From Arthrobacter sp. B1I2 (GTDB lineage Bacteria > Actinomycetota > Actinomycetes > Actinomycetales > Micrococcaceae), in NCBI RefSeq assembly GCF_030816485.1, contig NZ_JAUSYC010000001.1:3534001-3598000 (forward strand): DNA of 64,000 nucleotides, written 5' to 3'. Below, in pieces: positions 1 to 8,453 of the stretch. Position 1 is the first letter of the stretch. Each line of letters starts with the position of its first letter. The notes beneath the pieces are model-generated. The model was not told where the DNA came from. It searched no databases and worked only from the letters and a program-made list of their open reading frames with translations. Position numbers and translations under genes: made by a program.

Positions 1-27
1 GCACGCACAGGATTGTTGTCGGGGGCC

Positions 28-741
28 TCAGCCGAGCTGGGTAATTTCGGGACCACGTTCGGGCTCCTCCAAAGTGGGCGCGGCGGGCGGAGGAGTGGCG
101 GAGGCGTCCTTGGGCAGCCTCAGCTGCAAAAGGTCGCGCGGCGGCATCGGGCTGTCGCCGCGGACCACGACAACCTGCCGGAACAGGGCCTCGAGCGGTT
201 CAGCGGCGGGGCGTTCCAGCGCCGCGGGTCCGCCCAGGACGCCGCGCAGGAACCAGCGGGGACCGTCCACACCGATGAAGCGGGCCACACGGTAGCCCTG
301 GCTCCCGTCCGGAAGCCCGGCGGGCAGCTTGGCCACCAGTTCGGTACCGAAGGCCCCTTCCACCTCTTCAACCTGGCCGCCCTGCGCGCCGACCGACTGG
401 CCGATCTGTTCGCGGATCTGGCCCCACAGCGTCTCAGTCTTGGGGGCCGCGAAGGCCTGCAACTGAAGGCTGGAGCCGTTCAGGTCCAGGGTTACTGCCA
501 CTACCCGCTGTGTTGCCTCTTCCACTTCGAGGCGGAGCTGAAGGCCCTCGCTCGGCGTGATAAGCAAGGCGCCCAGGTCCACAAAGCCGTCGCGGCTGCT
601 GATCTCGGCCTCGTCAAAGGGGCCGTCCTGGCGGCGGGCGGCAGTGGCGGAGCCGCTTTCTTCGCCCTCCACCAGCGTGAGTTCTTCGGCCGGCTCCGCC
701 GGCTCGTCCTTCTTTGCTTTCCTGCCGAACCCAAAGGCCAT
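28..741 (-). CDS. DUF3710 domain-containing protein
   Basis: This 237-residue protein matches the actinobacterial DUF3710 family, whose biochemical role is not established. It opens with a short basic segment (MAFGFGRKAKKDE) and a Glu-rich stretch. The folded part from about residue 50 includes 'DGFVDLGALL' and 'GYRVARFIGVDGPRWFLRG', both typical of the family. The ATG at 741 is preceded by an AAGGAG ribosome site at good spacing. It lies 105 bp downstream of dut on the same strand, so the two may be cotranscribed. The same pairing is known in mycobacteria (Rv2697c-Rv2696c). The C-terminus falls near the window edge but the stop codon is present, so the gene is complete. Confidence 0.9.
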   Translation of the reverse strand: MAFGFGRKAKKDEPAEPAEELTLVEGEESGSATAARRQDGPFDEAEISSRDGFVDLGALLITPSEGLQLRLEVEEATQRVVAVTLDLNGSSLQLQAFAAPKTETLWGQIREQIGQSVGAQGGQVEEVEGAFGTELVAKLPAGLPDGSQGYRVARFIGVDGPRWFLRGVLGGPAALERPAAEPLEALFRQVVVVRGDSPMPPRDLLQLRLPKDASATPPPAAPTLEEPERGPEITQLG

Positions 742-846
742 GGGTGACTCCTTAATTCTGAAAGATGCCAGTTCTGGAACCTGCCGGTGGAACCTTGGAG
801 GTCCCGCCGTCGTGCGTGCTGGCGTGGCAGCGGGTGCAGCCCGGGG

Positions 847-1362
847 TCAGGCTCCGGGGATGTTGAACCCGCCGGTGGAGCCGAAGCCGCCCGTGCCGCG
901 CACGGATCCGTCCAGTTCGCTGACGGGAATGAATTGGGCATACTCCACCCGCTGGATGACCATTTGGGCAATTCTATCGCCGCGCCGCAGCTCTATCGGC
1001 TGGGACGAATCGGTGTTCAGCAGGGTTACGGAGATCTCGCCCCGGTAGCCCGCATCAACGGTGCCGGGAGCATTGACGATCGTCAGTCCGTGCTTGGTGG
1101 CCAGGCCGGACCGGGGGTGGATCAGCGCCACGAACCCGTCGGGAAGTGCGATGGCGACGCCTGTGGGGACCAGTCTGCGCTCACCGGGCAACAGGACCAC
1201 GTCCTCGCGGGCACGGAGGTCTGCGCCGGCGTCGCCCGGGTGTGCGTAGGAAGGCGCCTCGAGCTCCGGATCCAGCATCTTCAACTGGACCTGGAGGGTA
1301 GGGGCGGGCGATGCTGCGTCCGGGACGAGGTCTACCGTGGCGGGATGATCAGTCACAGTCAC
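847..1362 (-). CDS. dut: Deoxyuridine 5'-triphosphate nucleotidohydrolase (dUTPase)
   Basis: The enzyme hydrolyses dUTP to dUMP and pyrophosphate. This keeps uracil out of DNA and supplies dUMP for thymidylate synthesis. The trimeric dUTPase motifs are visible in order: DAGADLRA (motif I), [11 protein letters not shown] (motif II), the active-site loop [11 protein letters not shown] (motif III), and the C-terminal [11 protein letters not shown] (motif V) that closes over the substrate. At 171 aa it is slightly longer than the usual ~150, because of about 20 N-terminal residues before the fold. The first GTG is at 1362. A second GTG two codons in lies 8 bases after a TAGAGT -10-like element, so the true start could be either. 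Confidence 0.96.
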   Translation of the reverse strand: MTVTDHPATVDLVPDAASPAPTLQVQLKMLDPELEAPSYAHPGDAGADLRAREDVVLLPGERRLVPTGVAIALPDGFVALIHPRSGLATKHGLTIVNAPGTVDAGYRGEISVTLLNTDSSQPIELRRGDRIAQMVIQRVEYAQFIPVSELDGSVRGTGGFGSTGGFNIPGA

Positions 1363-1460
1363 TCACTCTAACCCGCGCGCCCAAATCAGTCCTAGGGAGG
1401 CCCGGAGAGCGAGCCGGTCCCAAGGTGAAATAGCCGGCCAAAGGTGGAAAGCTTGGCCTT

Positions 1461-1949
1461 ATGCCCGAATCAAGCTCGCCCGCGTCCGTTCCCAGCACGC
1501 CCCCTGCCGGGGCACCTGTTATCTACAGGGAGAAGCTGTGGCCCAACGCCTGGATCTGGATCATCGCGGCCGGCGTCTCCGCAGCGGGCATCCTGGTTTT
1601 CGCCCCTATCAGCATGGCGGCTGGCTACACGGCAGCGTTGGTCCTCTTCGCCATCATGGCTGTCCTGCTAATTCTTTCCACGCCGGCCATCACGGTGACG
1701 CCGGACACCCTTACCGTTGGAAGGGCCACCATTGAACGCCGTTTCGTCGGCGCCGTGCAGCACTTCAGTTCAGGCGAAGCGACGGCGGAGCGGGGCACCC
1801 GGCTCAACGGGCTCGCCTACCTTTGCATCCGCGGCTGGATCGATCCCGTCGTGAAGATCGAGATCACGGACCCGGCTGACCGAACCCCCTACTGGCTTGC
1901 CTCCACCCGCCATCCGGACCAGCTGACGGCTGCCCTGGCCCGGCGCTGA
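1461..1949 (+). CDS. DUF3093 domain-containing membrane protein
   Basis: This 162-residue protein belongs to the DUF3093 family, which is restricted to actinobacteria and has no known function. After a Ser/Pro-rich N-terminus and the family-typical 'VIYREKLWPNAWIW', there are two adjacent hydrophobic segments (about residues 29-72) that should form a membrane hairpin. A cytoplasmic domain follows, with conserved 'TPDTLTVGRATIERRFVGAV' and 'GWIDPVVKIEITDPADRTPYW'. It diverges from dut with a 98-bp gap, as in mycobacteria. The DUF4193 gene that usually sits nearby in relatives was not found in the window. Confidence 0.88.
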   Translation: MPESSSPASVPSTPPAGAPVIYREKLWPNAWIWIIAAGVSAAGILVFAPISMAAGYTAALVLFAIMAVLLILSTPAITVTPDTLTVGRATIERRFVGAVQHFSSGEATAERGTRLNGLAYLCIRGWIDPVVKIEITDPADRTPYWLASTRHPDQLTAALARR

Positions 1950-2154
1950 CACTGCCGCTGCGCCTGGCCTTGGGCCGCGCAGTCCTGCCCTGCGGCCGCA
2001 GATAGCACTGACTGGTTACCGGCGCGGGGCCCGCTCACCCATCTTTCGGCCCGGTTCCGGCGGAAAATCACGGCGCGCCCTGTTCCTTGAGCCAAATCCC
2101 CGGCGTCGAGTGGCAGAGTTTCGGTTGATAGTAATGCCAGGGTGGAGGATTTGT

Positions 2155-3477
2155 ATGCAGGATCTACGGCTTGTAGGCGTGCACGACGACGGGACGCATC
2201 TCCTGTTGAGCGGGGCCGGCGGCGAGATGTTCCAGCTGCCGATCGACGAGGCCCTCAGGACGGCCAGCCGGTCCACGGCTAGGCCGCGGGCGGAAAGGCC
2301 TGCCGTTCCGATGTCCCCAAGGGACATCCAGGCACGGATTCGTGCCGGCGCCACTGCTGCGGACGTCGCCGAGTTGTCCGGAATGCCGCTGGCCAAGGTG
2401 GAGCGCTACGAGGGACCCGTCCTGGCGGAGCGTGAATACGTTGCCCAGCAGGCGCGGAAAGTTGAAGTCGCGGCGCCCTCCCCCGGCCATGACGTCTACC
2501 GGTCCGCTTTCGGTGACAACCCGGCAACGCTGGCCGACATGGTGGCCCACCGCCTGTCCGCCCACGGGATCGACCCCACAACGGTGGAATGGGACTCGTG
2601 GCGGCGCCAGGACGGAACGTGGACTGTCTCGGCAAGTTTCGAGGCCAAGCCCGGCGGCACCTCCGGGATCGGAGAAGAACCTCCCGCGCTCTGGACCTTC
2701 AACCCCGGACGAAAGTCACTGCAGAACACCAACCGCTGGGCGCAGCAGCTGAGCGAACTTGAGCCGCTGGACGGGCCCGTTCCTGCCCGCCGGCTCACCG
2801 CGGTATCGGACCGCCCCTTTGATTTCGAGACTGACGCGGATGCATCCAAGACTTCCTCCGGCGGCCCGGGAGGACCTGGCCAGGATGCCGGCAAGGAATC
2901 CGACGGCCTCCTGGACATGCTCCGGTCACGACGCGGCCAGCGGCTGGGCTTGGACGAGGATTCGGACGACGCACTGGCGCTGCTGCTCACGCATGGCGTG
3001 CCGGCTGCCCACCCCCGCCCCTCCGAGGTGACCGCTGAAACGGAGGCCGGGGAGCCTGAACCGCAGGATGACCAGCCGGATGCACCGGCGGCGCAGGGCG
3101 GTTCCTTCATCAGGCGAAAGGATGCAAGGCCGTCCATGCTTTCAGGGCTCAGCATCCTTCCGCCGCACCGGGACAGCAATGACGATGCGCTGCGGCTTCA
3201 CGACGGCGTCAGCACCGACACGAGGGAAATCACCATTGCGGCGTCCCCGCAGAAACCCTCCGGTTCCGCTCCGGGGGCAGGGTCCGGAAATTCCGGCAAC
3301 GCCGGGTTGGATGAGCTTCTGGGCAGCAATCCCCGCCGCCCGGCATCCAAGCAGGACGATTCATCCCCCTCGACCGGACAGCTTCCCGAAACCGAGGCGC
3401 CGGAACGGCCTGCAAGGCCTAAACGGTCCAGCGTGCCGTCCTGGGACGAGATCGTTTTCGGCACTCGGAGCGACTAG
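2155..3477 (+). CDS. sepH: Septation protein SepH (DUF3071)
   Basis: SepH is an actinobacterial cell-division factor reported to bind FtsZ and stimulate its assembly. The protein starts MQDLRLVGVHDDGTHLLL, the family's hallmark N-terminus. It then has a helix-turn-helix-like segment (about residues 60-110, 'RIRAGATAADVAELSGM...VERYEGP'), a long low-complexity Pro/Ser/Asp-rich linker, and a conserved C-terminal tip 'PSWDEIVFGT'. The ATG at 2155 is chosen over an in-frame ATG at 2110, because GGAGG precedes it and family homology begins exactly there. The length is 440 aa. Confidence 0.9.
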   Translation: MQDLRLVGVHDDGTHLLLSGAGGEMFQLPIDEALRTASRSTARPRAERPAVPMSPRDIQARIRAGATAADVAELSGMPLAKVERYEGPVLAEREYVAQQARKVEVAAPSPGHDVYRSAFGDNPATLADMVAHRLSAHGIDPTTVEWDSWRRQDGTWTVSASFEAKPGGTSGIGEEPPALWTFNPGRKSLQNTNRWAQQLSELEPLDGPVPARRLTAVSDRPFDFETDADASKTSSGGPGGPGQDAGKESDGLLDMLRSRRGQRLGLDEDSDDALALLLTHGVPAAHPRPSEVTAETEAGEPEPQDDQPDAPAAQGGSFIRRKDARPSMLSGLSILPPHRDSNDDALRLHDGVSTDTREITIAASPQKPSGSAPGAGSGNSGNAGLDELLGSNPRRPASKQDDSSPSTGQLPETEAPERPARPKRSSVPSWDEIVFGTRSD

Positions 3478-3660
3478 AAGCGGCCTGGCCCGCGCGGGAG
3501 GACTGTGACCCGCTCCGGGCAGCGGCAGGCCTGGCGGCTCAACCGTTGTTAGTCGGGTCAGACTCCATTAGTGTCCTCCCTACAGGTCTTCGGCCGGTTG
3601 GTCAGCTGCCTGGATGCCCGCACCGCCGCGGGCACGTCGCAACTACCCGGGAGGTTCGCA

Positions 3661-4266
3661 GTGCCGGACACAACCTGCCATATGTCGATCTCACTGGACG
3701 GCTTCGTTGCCGGGCCGGACCAGAGCCGGGACAACCCTCTAGGTATTCGCGGGCTGGAGCTGCACCGTTGGCATATTGGCGATCCCCGGGCCAACGACGC
3801 CAACAACGTGGCGACCGGATGGCTCATGCGCCCGCGGGGCGCCTACGTAATGGGTCGGAACATGTATGGCCCCATCCGCGGGGAGTGGAACGAGGAATGG
3901 AGCGGATGGTGGGGGCCCGAGCCTCCGTATCACGCCCCTGTGTTCGTTCTGACCCATCATGCCCATGACCCGATCGAGATGGAGGGCGGGACAACCTTCC
4001 ACTTCATCACCGATGGCTTCGATGCCGCCTACGCCGCAGCCCGGGAGGCCGCCGGGGACAACGGTGTGGATATAGCCGGTGGAGCCTCCACTGTCCGGCA
4101 GGCGCTGACCGCCGGCGTGATCGACGAACTCACCCTCGATATTGCACCGGTCCTGCTCGGTTCAGGTGAGCGCATCTTTGACGGAATTGAATCCTTCGGT
4201 TTCGAACCTGTTGAGGTGCTCCACTCGCCGCTGGCAACGCACATCCGCTACCGTCGAGTGGCCTAA
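3661..4266 (+). CDS. Dihydrofolate reductase / RibD C-terminal family protein
   Basis: The protein has the fold of the RibD C-terminal/DHFR-like reductases (COG0262). In actinobacteria these are numerous and mostly of unknown substrate. It begins with the diagnostic 'HMSISLDGFVAGPDQ', contains a 'GRNMYGP' segment that aligns with the family's 'GR.T...' cofactor loop, and ends with the typical 'GGASTVRQALTAGVIDELTLDIAPVLLG' core. The start is taken as the GTG at 3661, directly after a GGGAGG ribosome site; earlier in-frame ATGs have no such site. This gives 201 aa. It opens the accessory block that separates sepH from the tdk operon. The substrate cannot be inferred. Confidence 0.85.
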   Translation: MPDTTCHMSISLDGFVAGPDQSRDNPLGIRGLELHRWHIGDPRANDANNVATGWLMRPRGAYVMGRNMYGPIRGEWNEEWSGWWGPEPPYHAPVFVLTHHAHDPIEMEGGTTFHFITDGFDAAYAAAREAAGDNGVDIAGGASTVRQALTAGVIDELTLDIAPVLLGSGERIFDGIESFGFEPVEVLHSPLATHIRYRRVA

Positions 4267-4435
4267 CAGCAATTCACCGACCCCGAATCCCCCTGAGCGG
4301 GCGTTCGGACTGAGACGGCATTCCTAGGCGGTGGCAACGAGCTGTCGTTCGAGGCCATCGGAATTCAGGAGATATGCGGCGTAGTGTTCGGGCTCGCCAG
4401 CGTTGGGGTACTTGTCCGCGAACAAGGGGGTAGGC

Positions 4436-4924
4436 ATGCGCCGGGTATGGCAGCGAATATCCATGGTCCGATCATTCTTGACGATCAGTCTGATTGCCGT
4501 GCTCCCGGCGGTTGCCGTAGCAAGCTGCAGCTCCTCTTCCCAAGGCGAGCCGCCATGCTTTCCCCCTAAGTTCTCGGCCAATCCTTCCAGTGCCAGGACT
4601 GGTGAGGTGGTGACTGTGTCGGCCTCCGACGCGCAGTGCAATCCACGCTATGGGGAGAACGCCCGCATCAAAATCACCGTGACAGACTTCAGCGGTGGCA
4701 AAGTCATCGATGCGACAGCCCCGATGAACAATGCCGGCGGTTTCGCGTTTACCTTCAAAATACCCGCCGAAGCCGCGGCAGGAGAGGGCTCCATTGCCGC
4801 ATACCCATATGACATCGACTGGTGCGACGACACGGGCCGGAACAACCGAGCCCATGCAGAAGCCCCTGCCTTCACACTCTCTTCCTGCGCAATGCCGCAG
4901 GAGCCCATCACGATACTTCCCTAG
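4436..4924 (+). CDS. Putative secreted lipoprotein, function unknown
   Basis: The 162-residue product starts with a basic n-region and a hydrophobic segment ending in a lipobox-like 'VASC' (Cys31), so it is probably lipidated and exported. The mature part contains 'FSANPSSARTGEVVTVSASDA' and paired cysteines. It reads like a short Ig-like beta-sandwich domain, with 'RIKITVTDFSGGKVIDATAPMNNAGGFAFTF' resembling a bacterial Ig-type repeat. The ATG at 4436 follows an AAGGGGG site and is preferred to the ATG at 4403. No specific family is recognised. It is flanked by other accessory genes, so its context is not informative. Confidence 0.65.
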   Translation: MRRVWQRISMVRSFLTISLIAVLPAVAVASCSSSSQGEPPCFPPKFSANPSSARTGEVVTVSASDAQCNPRYGENARIKITVTDFSGGKVIDATAPMNNAGGFAFTFKIPAEAAAGEGSIAAYPYDIDWCDDTGRNNRAHAEAPAFTLSSCAMPQEPITILP

Positions 4925-5022
4925 GACGGGATTCAGATGGCCGGCCACGGCCATCACGACAGACGGCCGCCCGGTGAAGGATTCTGCAACGGGACGCTCA
5001 CGCGCCAGGTTAGGCCGAGTTG

Positions 5023-5560
5023 GTGATCCAGTCAGCCATTCTTCTCATGCATGCATCTGGCCACGCGGTGGATTTCGTTGTCGAGCCTCCTCCTCCGGCA
5101 GATCCTGCAGCGGGCACTGCAAGCTCCAATGCGGGCCGAGGGACCGAAACCGCTGAGGCTGCCTCTGGTTCTCACCGGGGTGCATTCAGGACCGATTGAG
5201 CCGACGGTGGAGGTCTTGAAAGAACGTCCGGAAGCAGCGTCTCTTGGTTGGGAGGACATCCACGAAGTTTCCCTAACGTTGCCCGCCGGGCAGGCGTACT
5301 TCAACACACCAATGGATTGGAAGACACAAGTCGTGGGCAGCATAGCTGGTGACGAGAAGGGCATCTACCGTGCGCGGCTCCACGCAAACGGCCAGGACGC
5401 AACTGTCGACCCTGTTGTGGAAGCACCCACAGAGCAGCACCTGATCCAGTTCTGGAAAGAAAACGACATCAGCGCCAACTGTCATCTCATCGCTACCAGA
5501 ACAGGGCAAAAGCCTCCCGCAGTTCACGAAGTCCCTACAGATGACGCAGGTATCTCTCTG
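5023..5560 (+). pseudogene. Small hypothetical protein gene, probably frameshifted
   Basis: Two overlapping frames look like pieces of one small protein. From a GTG at 5023 the frame reads VIQSAILLMHASGHAVDFVVEP and stops near 5192. From about 5090 the next frame reads LVLTGVHSGPIEPTVEVL, then WEDIHEVSLTLPAGQ, then 'GIYRARLHANGQD...EQHLIQFWKE'. The last part resembles small actinobacterial proteins with a 'YRVRVHARGRD...EEYLIQ(L/I)WPA' motif, some of which look like immunity-type proteins. The downstream frame runs on to 5695, antisense to the ATPase gene, and that tail is unlikely to be real coding. One extra base near 5090-5130 would explain the arrangement. The end coordinate is approximate. 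Confidence 0.35.
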
Positions 5561-6254
5561 GCGAGTCCAAGAACGATCGCCAGTTGGAAATCAGGTCGAG
5601 GTCGGACCAAGTCCGCTGGCGGAGTCCCCACGGGCCGACTTCGAGAATCTGCGCACCCGGGAGGGCTGCGAGGACCGGGGAGTGGGTGGACATGATGACT
5701 TGGGAGCCTTCGGCAAGGAGGTCTTTCAGGACCGCCAGGAGGCTAAGGCATCCCGCGAAGGAGAGCGCCGACTCCGGTTCGTCGAGAACCCATAATCTGC
5801 GTCCCCGGAAACGACCCACGGCCAGTTCCAGGAACGATTCTCCGTGTGACATGTCGTGGAATGAGATGTCCGGACCCGATGTGCTCGGGTTCTTCTCAAG
5901 GTAGGTGAAAAAACCGTGCATGGTTTCCGCACGCAGGAAATAACCCCGTCGTGAGGCGCCAGCGTTTCGGACGAGTTGCAGGTGATCGGCGAGAACGGAT
6001 TCGGTAGATCTGGTGCTGTGCCGGGCGCCTGTCGATCCGCCTTCCGGAGATAAGCCATAGGCCAGCGCGATAGCTTCCACGAGCGTGGATTTACCCGACC
6101 CGTTTTCGCCAACGAAGATCGTTGCCGACGTTAGGTCGAGTCCGTGGTCCAGAACCTGCGCGACAGGGGCCAGGACACCCGGCCACCGGCGGCGGTCGAG
6201 ATGGTGGGCAGGGTCTTCGGCCACTCGCCTGATTGGAAAATTGTGCGAAGGCAT
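5535..6254 (-). CDS. AAA family ATPase (ABC-like, COG3910 type)
   Basis: This 239-residue protein is a stand-alone ABC/RecF-like ATPase. The P-loop GENGSGKST is at residues 49-57, a signature-like 'HDMSHGESFLEL' follows, and Walker B is 'RRLWVLDEPESAL' with an H-loop in 'VIMSTHSPVLAAL'. Such ATPases occur alone or with defence or repair partners. No partner nuclease or toxin is visible beside it, so its role is unclear. An in-frame start lies upstream at 6326, but the ATG at 6254 is preferred because homology-like sequence (MPSHNFPIRRV) begins there. Some codon choices are less GC-rich than in the core genes, in keeping with acquisition. Confidence 0.8.
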   Translation of the reverse strand: MPSHNFPIRRVAEDPAHHLDRRRWPGVLAPVAQVLDHGLDLTSATIFVGENGSGKSTLVEAIALAYGLSPEGGSTGARHSTRSTESVLADHLQLVRNAGASRRGYFLRAETMHGFFTYLEKNPSTSGPDISFHDMSHGESFLELAVGRFRGRRLWVLDEPESALSFAGCLSLLAVLKDLLAEGSQVIMSTHSPVLAALPGAQILEVGPWGLRQRTWSDLDLISNWRSFLDSPERYLRHL

Positions 6255-6439
6255 GCCCCATTGTTGCAACCCATTCCACTGGTCCACCAAGTCGCCCGAA
6301 CCATCGAAGGCACCATCGGGGCACACAGACGTCCCGTAGAAGGATCGGCGTACGGGCGTTTCCAGGGAGTCCTATGGTCCGCAAAGTAAGGCCGGGAGTC
6401 GTGTTTCCTCGGAATGATTGCGCCTACGCACCGGCCACC

Positions 6440-7132
6440 CTAGAGGGTGCCTTCGATAAGGCGTGGAGGCAATTCCGCGAGGCTTTGGATAGTCCCCTGA
6501 CGCCTTGTGCCTTCGCGGTTGAGGTGGAGGGCTTGTAGCCCCGCGTTCCGGGCTCCTTCGATATCGACCCTGTAGCTGTCTCCGACGTAAAGGGTCTCGG
6601 CCGGCGATACGTTCATGCTTCGGCAGGGCTCCATGAAGGCTTCTTGTGCCGGTTTGGCGTGGTTTGTGAGTTCGGAGGTGAAAATCCGGTCTAGGAGTGG
6701 TTCGAGTCCTATTCTGTTGATCTTCGACGTTTGCTGGTCGTGGTTCCCGTTGGTGATGACGCCCACCGGCATGCCGATGGCCCGGAGGCCCTGCAGCGCG
6801 GGTGCCGCGTCTGGAAACGCCGTCCAGGCTTCCTCGTAGTTCTGGAGGTAGGTGGTGAATAGTTCGTCTATTCGCGTGTTCGTTTGGGGGACTGTAAGCC
6901 CGGCTAACGGGAGAAAATGGCGGAGCCGCTCACGGCGCTGTTCCTGGAAAGAGAGTTCCTTGGTGAGAAACCGGTTGTAATTGACTTCCTCGATTTCAAA
7001 CCACCAACGTGTCAGTTCGTCGGAACGCTCCGTTTCAAGATATTGAAGGAAAGCGTCCAATCCGGCACGGGCAGATGCTGGATGATCGAAGAGAGTGTTG
7101 TCCAGATCGAATAGGACGGCTCGAATTTTCAC
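6440..7132 (-). CDS. HAD family hydrolase
   Basis: The product (230 aa) is a haloacid dehalogenase-superfamily phosphatase. Motif I is AVLFDLDNTLF with nucleophile Asp9 and acid/base Asp11. A helical cap with 'WWFEIEEVNYNRFL' follows. Motif II is 'VGVITNG', motif III includes the Lys of 'NHAKPAQEAF', and motif IV is 'YVGDSYRVDIEGARNAG'. This arrangement resembles YjjG/Gph-like hydrolases that act on small phosphorylated metabolites; the substrate is unknown. The start is placed at the GTG at 7132, where homology begins; an upstream in-frame GTG at 7189 would add 19 poorly conserved residues. Base composition is visibly lower in GC than in neighbouring core genes. Confidence 0.85.
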   Translation of the reverse strand: MKIRAVLFDLDNTLFDHPASARAGLDAFLQYLETERSDELTRWWFEIEEVNYNRFLTKELSFQEQRRERLRHFLPLAGLTVPQTNTRIDELFTTYLQNYEEAWTAFPDAAPALQGLRAIGMPVGVITNGNHDQQTSKINRIGLEPLLDRIFTSELTNHAKPAQEAFMEPCRSMNVSPAETLYVGDSYRVDIEGARNAGLQALHLNREGTRRQGTIQSLAELPPRLIEGTL

Positions 7133-7260
7133 CCGCCAAGCGTAGCCGCTGTTCTTCGATGCTTTGGGATCAAAGGACGCGGAAGGCACTGCCGCCGCGA
7201 CGAATCACCGGGCTGATTCAACGCCCGGATAAGGATCCCCTTGCGAACTGCACAGTGCGC

Positions 7261-7305
7261 CAAATAGCGCTGCAAAAATGCCGCCATTTATCGCTGAAAG
7301 TCACA
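7261..7305 (+). repeat. 45-bp imperfect repeat, left copy
   Basis: This copy begins CAAATAGCGC, contains TCGCTG and ends GTCACA. Aligned without gaps against the copy at 7716-7760 it matches at 34 of 45 positions by eye. The two copies flank the recombinase remnant in direct orientation. They could be recombination sites or ends of the lost element. Confidence 0.6.
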
Positions 7306-7715
7306 GTCCGAGTCTCCGCCAGCACTCAGGATCTCACTGCCCAGCGGAACGCTCCCGCGGCCGCCGGCGTGGATCCCGACACTATCTACGTCGACCACGG
7401 ATTCACCGGCACCCAGGGCGAACGCGCCGGCCTTGGCAAGGCCCTGACCGTTTGCCGCAAGGGTGACACGCTCGTGGTGAACGTGGTCGCCTGCCCGATC
7501 ACTGCCCGACGCCAGAGACATCGCGGACGAGCTCACCCGCATGGGCGTTGCCCTCAACCTTGGCGGCAGGATCTACGATCCTCATGATCCTGTAGGCAAG
7601 CTCTTCCCCCCGGGGCTGGCGACTCCTGGGATTTTGAGAGCTTTGGTTATTCGGCATCGCTCGCTCTACGGTCTACCGCGCCATCCAACGAGCAACACCA
7701 ATGCCGCCGAGGTGA
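7300..7715 (+). pseudogene. Degenerate serine recombinase (resolvase/invertase family)
   Basis: This is the wreck of a small serine recombinase. An N-terminal piece reads 'STQDLTAQRNA' and 'DPDTIYVDHGFTGTQGERAGL', followed by 'CRKGDTLVV'. A frameshift near 7495-7510 moves the rest into another frame, which reads 'PDARDIADELTRMGVALNLGG' and 'YDPHDPVGKLF'. The middle of the protein is then missing, and the C-terminal helix-turn-helix 'FGIARSTVYRAIQRATPMPPR' ends at a TGA at 7713-7715. The YARVST catalytic start is disrupted. It cannot make a working enzyme, but it marks a former mobile or invertible element. Confidence 0.8.
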
Positions 7716-7760
7716 CAAATAGCGCCGTGATAAGAACGCCACTTGTCGCTGGGAGTCACA
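7716..7760 (+). repeat. 45-bp imperfect repeat, right copy
   Basis: This copy starts on the base after the recombinase remnant's stop codon. It shares the first ten bases (CAAATAGCGC), the TCGCTG core and the terminal GTCACA with the copy at 7261. The position immediately next to the recombinase gene suggests a site recognised by that enzyme. Confidence 0.6.
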
Positions 7761-7842
7761 CCGAATTGGAGCCCAACTGCGGACAGCGGAAGTGAGGGCG
7801 GCGGGTAGTCCCGTTTAGGGAACCCCCGGGGGACCTCAAGTG

Positions 7843-8268
7843 TTAGGCGGGGACCACTTGTACTGGCTTGAACCTAAAAGGTCCCCCGCACTCACGTCCG
7901 AAGGGGTATTCCCCGGTTGATTCCGCTTCTATAGCCAGGGCTCTGGTTAGTCGTTTCCCAGAAGAAGTGCGGGCGTCCACATAGATCGAGGTGATGCTGA
8001 CTGGCGGAGTCAGGTAGGGCGGGGATTGCGGCACCAGCCATTTACCCTCCGCGTTTTTGGTCAGCGGCTGAGGAGTGCAGCCCTCGCCGAAACAGGCCGA
8101 CACCGATTCCGGCGGGGTGGAAAAGGACAGTTCTACATCACCGACAAATGCCCAACCCATTGCTGGACATGCTCGGTTTTCACCTGCCATGCTGCCGACG
8201 ACGAGGGTACTTACCAGCAAGGCGGCAGCCGCAGCCAATCCAAGCAGAAGTACTTTTCGACGCTCCAT
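7843..8268 (-). CDS. Hypothetical membrane-anchored or secreted protein
   Basis: This 141-residue protein is of unknown function. It has a short basic start (MERRK), one hydrophobic segment (about residues 6-28) that could be a signal anchor or an uncleaved signal peptide, and an extracytoplasmic part with four cysteines (for example 'SACFGEGCTPQPL' and 'GRECGGPF') that could form disulfides. No family is recognised. It sits alone on the minus strand between the recombinase remnant and the DUF222/HNH gene. Confidence 0.6.
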   Translation of the reverse strand: MERRKVLLLGLAAAAALLVSTLVVGSMAGENRACPAMGWAFVGDVELSFSTPPESVSACFGEGCTPQPLTKNAEGKWLVPQSPPYLTPPVSITSIYVDARTSSGKRLTRALAIEAESTGEYPFGRECGGPFRFKPVQVVPA

Positions 8269-8453
8269 AGCGGGAGCCTACGCTGTCGATCAGTCCCGGT
8301 CTTGCCCTCGAGCTCTTTCGATTGTCAAGTGATCTTCGAGAAACAAGGACAAACGCTCAGTGGGCCACTCTTGCTGGTGCCTCGCCAGGAACGCCCCATA
8401 AAAGCCACCTTCAATCAGAGGTTGTGACGCGCACGGGAAAGCACCGACCAGAG

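Noticed and set aside
1950..2154. Search for the DUF4193 gene often found near DUF3093
   Set aside because: No frame here contains the expected short acidic N-terminus or the CxxC pair, so the gene is not in this interval.
7009..7300. Upstream part of the frame that contains the recombinase remnant
   Set aside because: It is antisense to the HAD hydrolase gene and lacks recombinase similarity; only the part from about 7300 matches.
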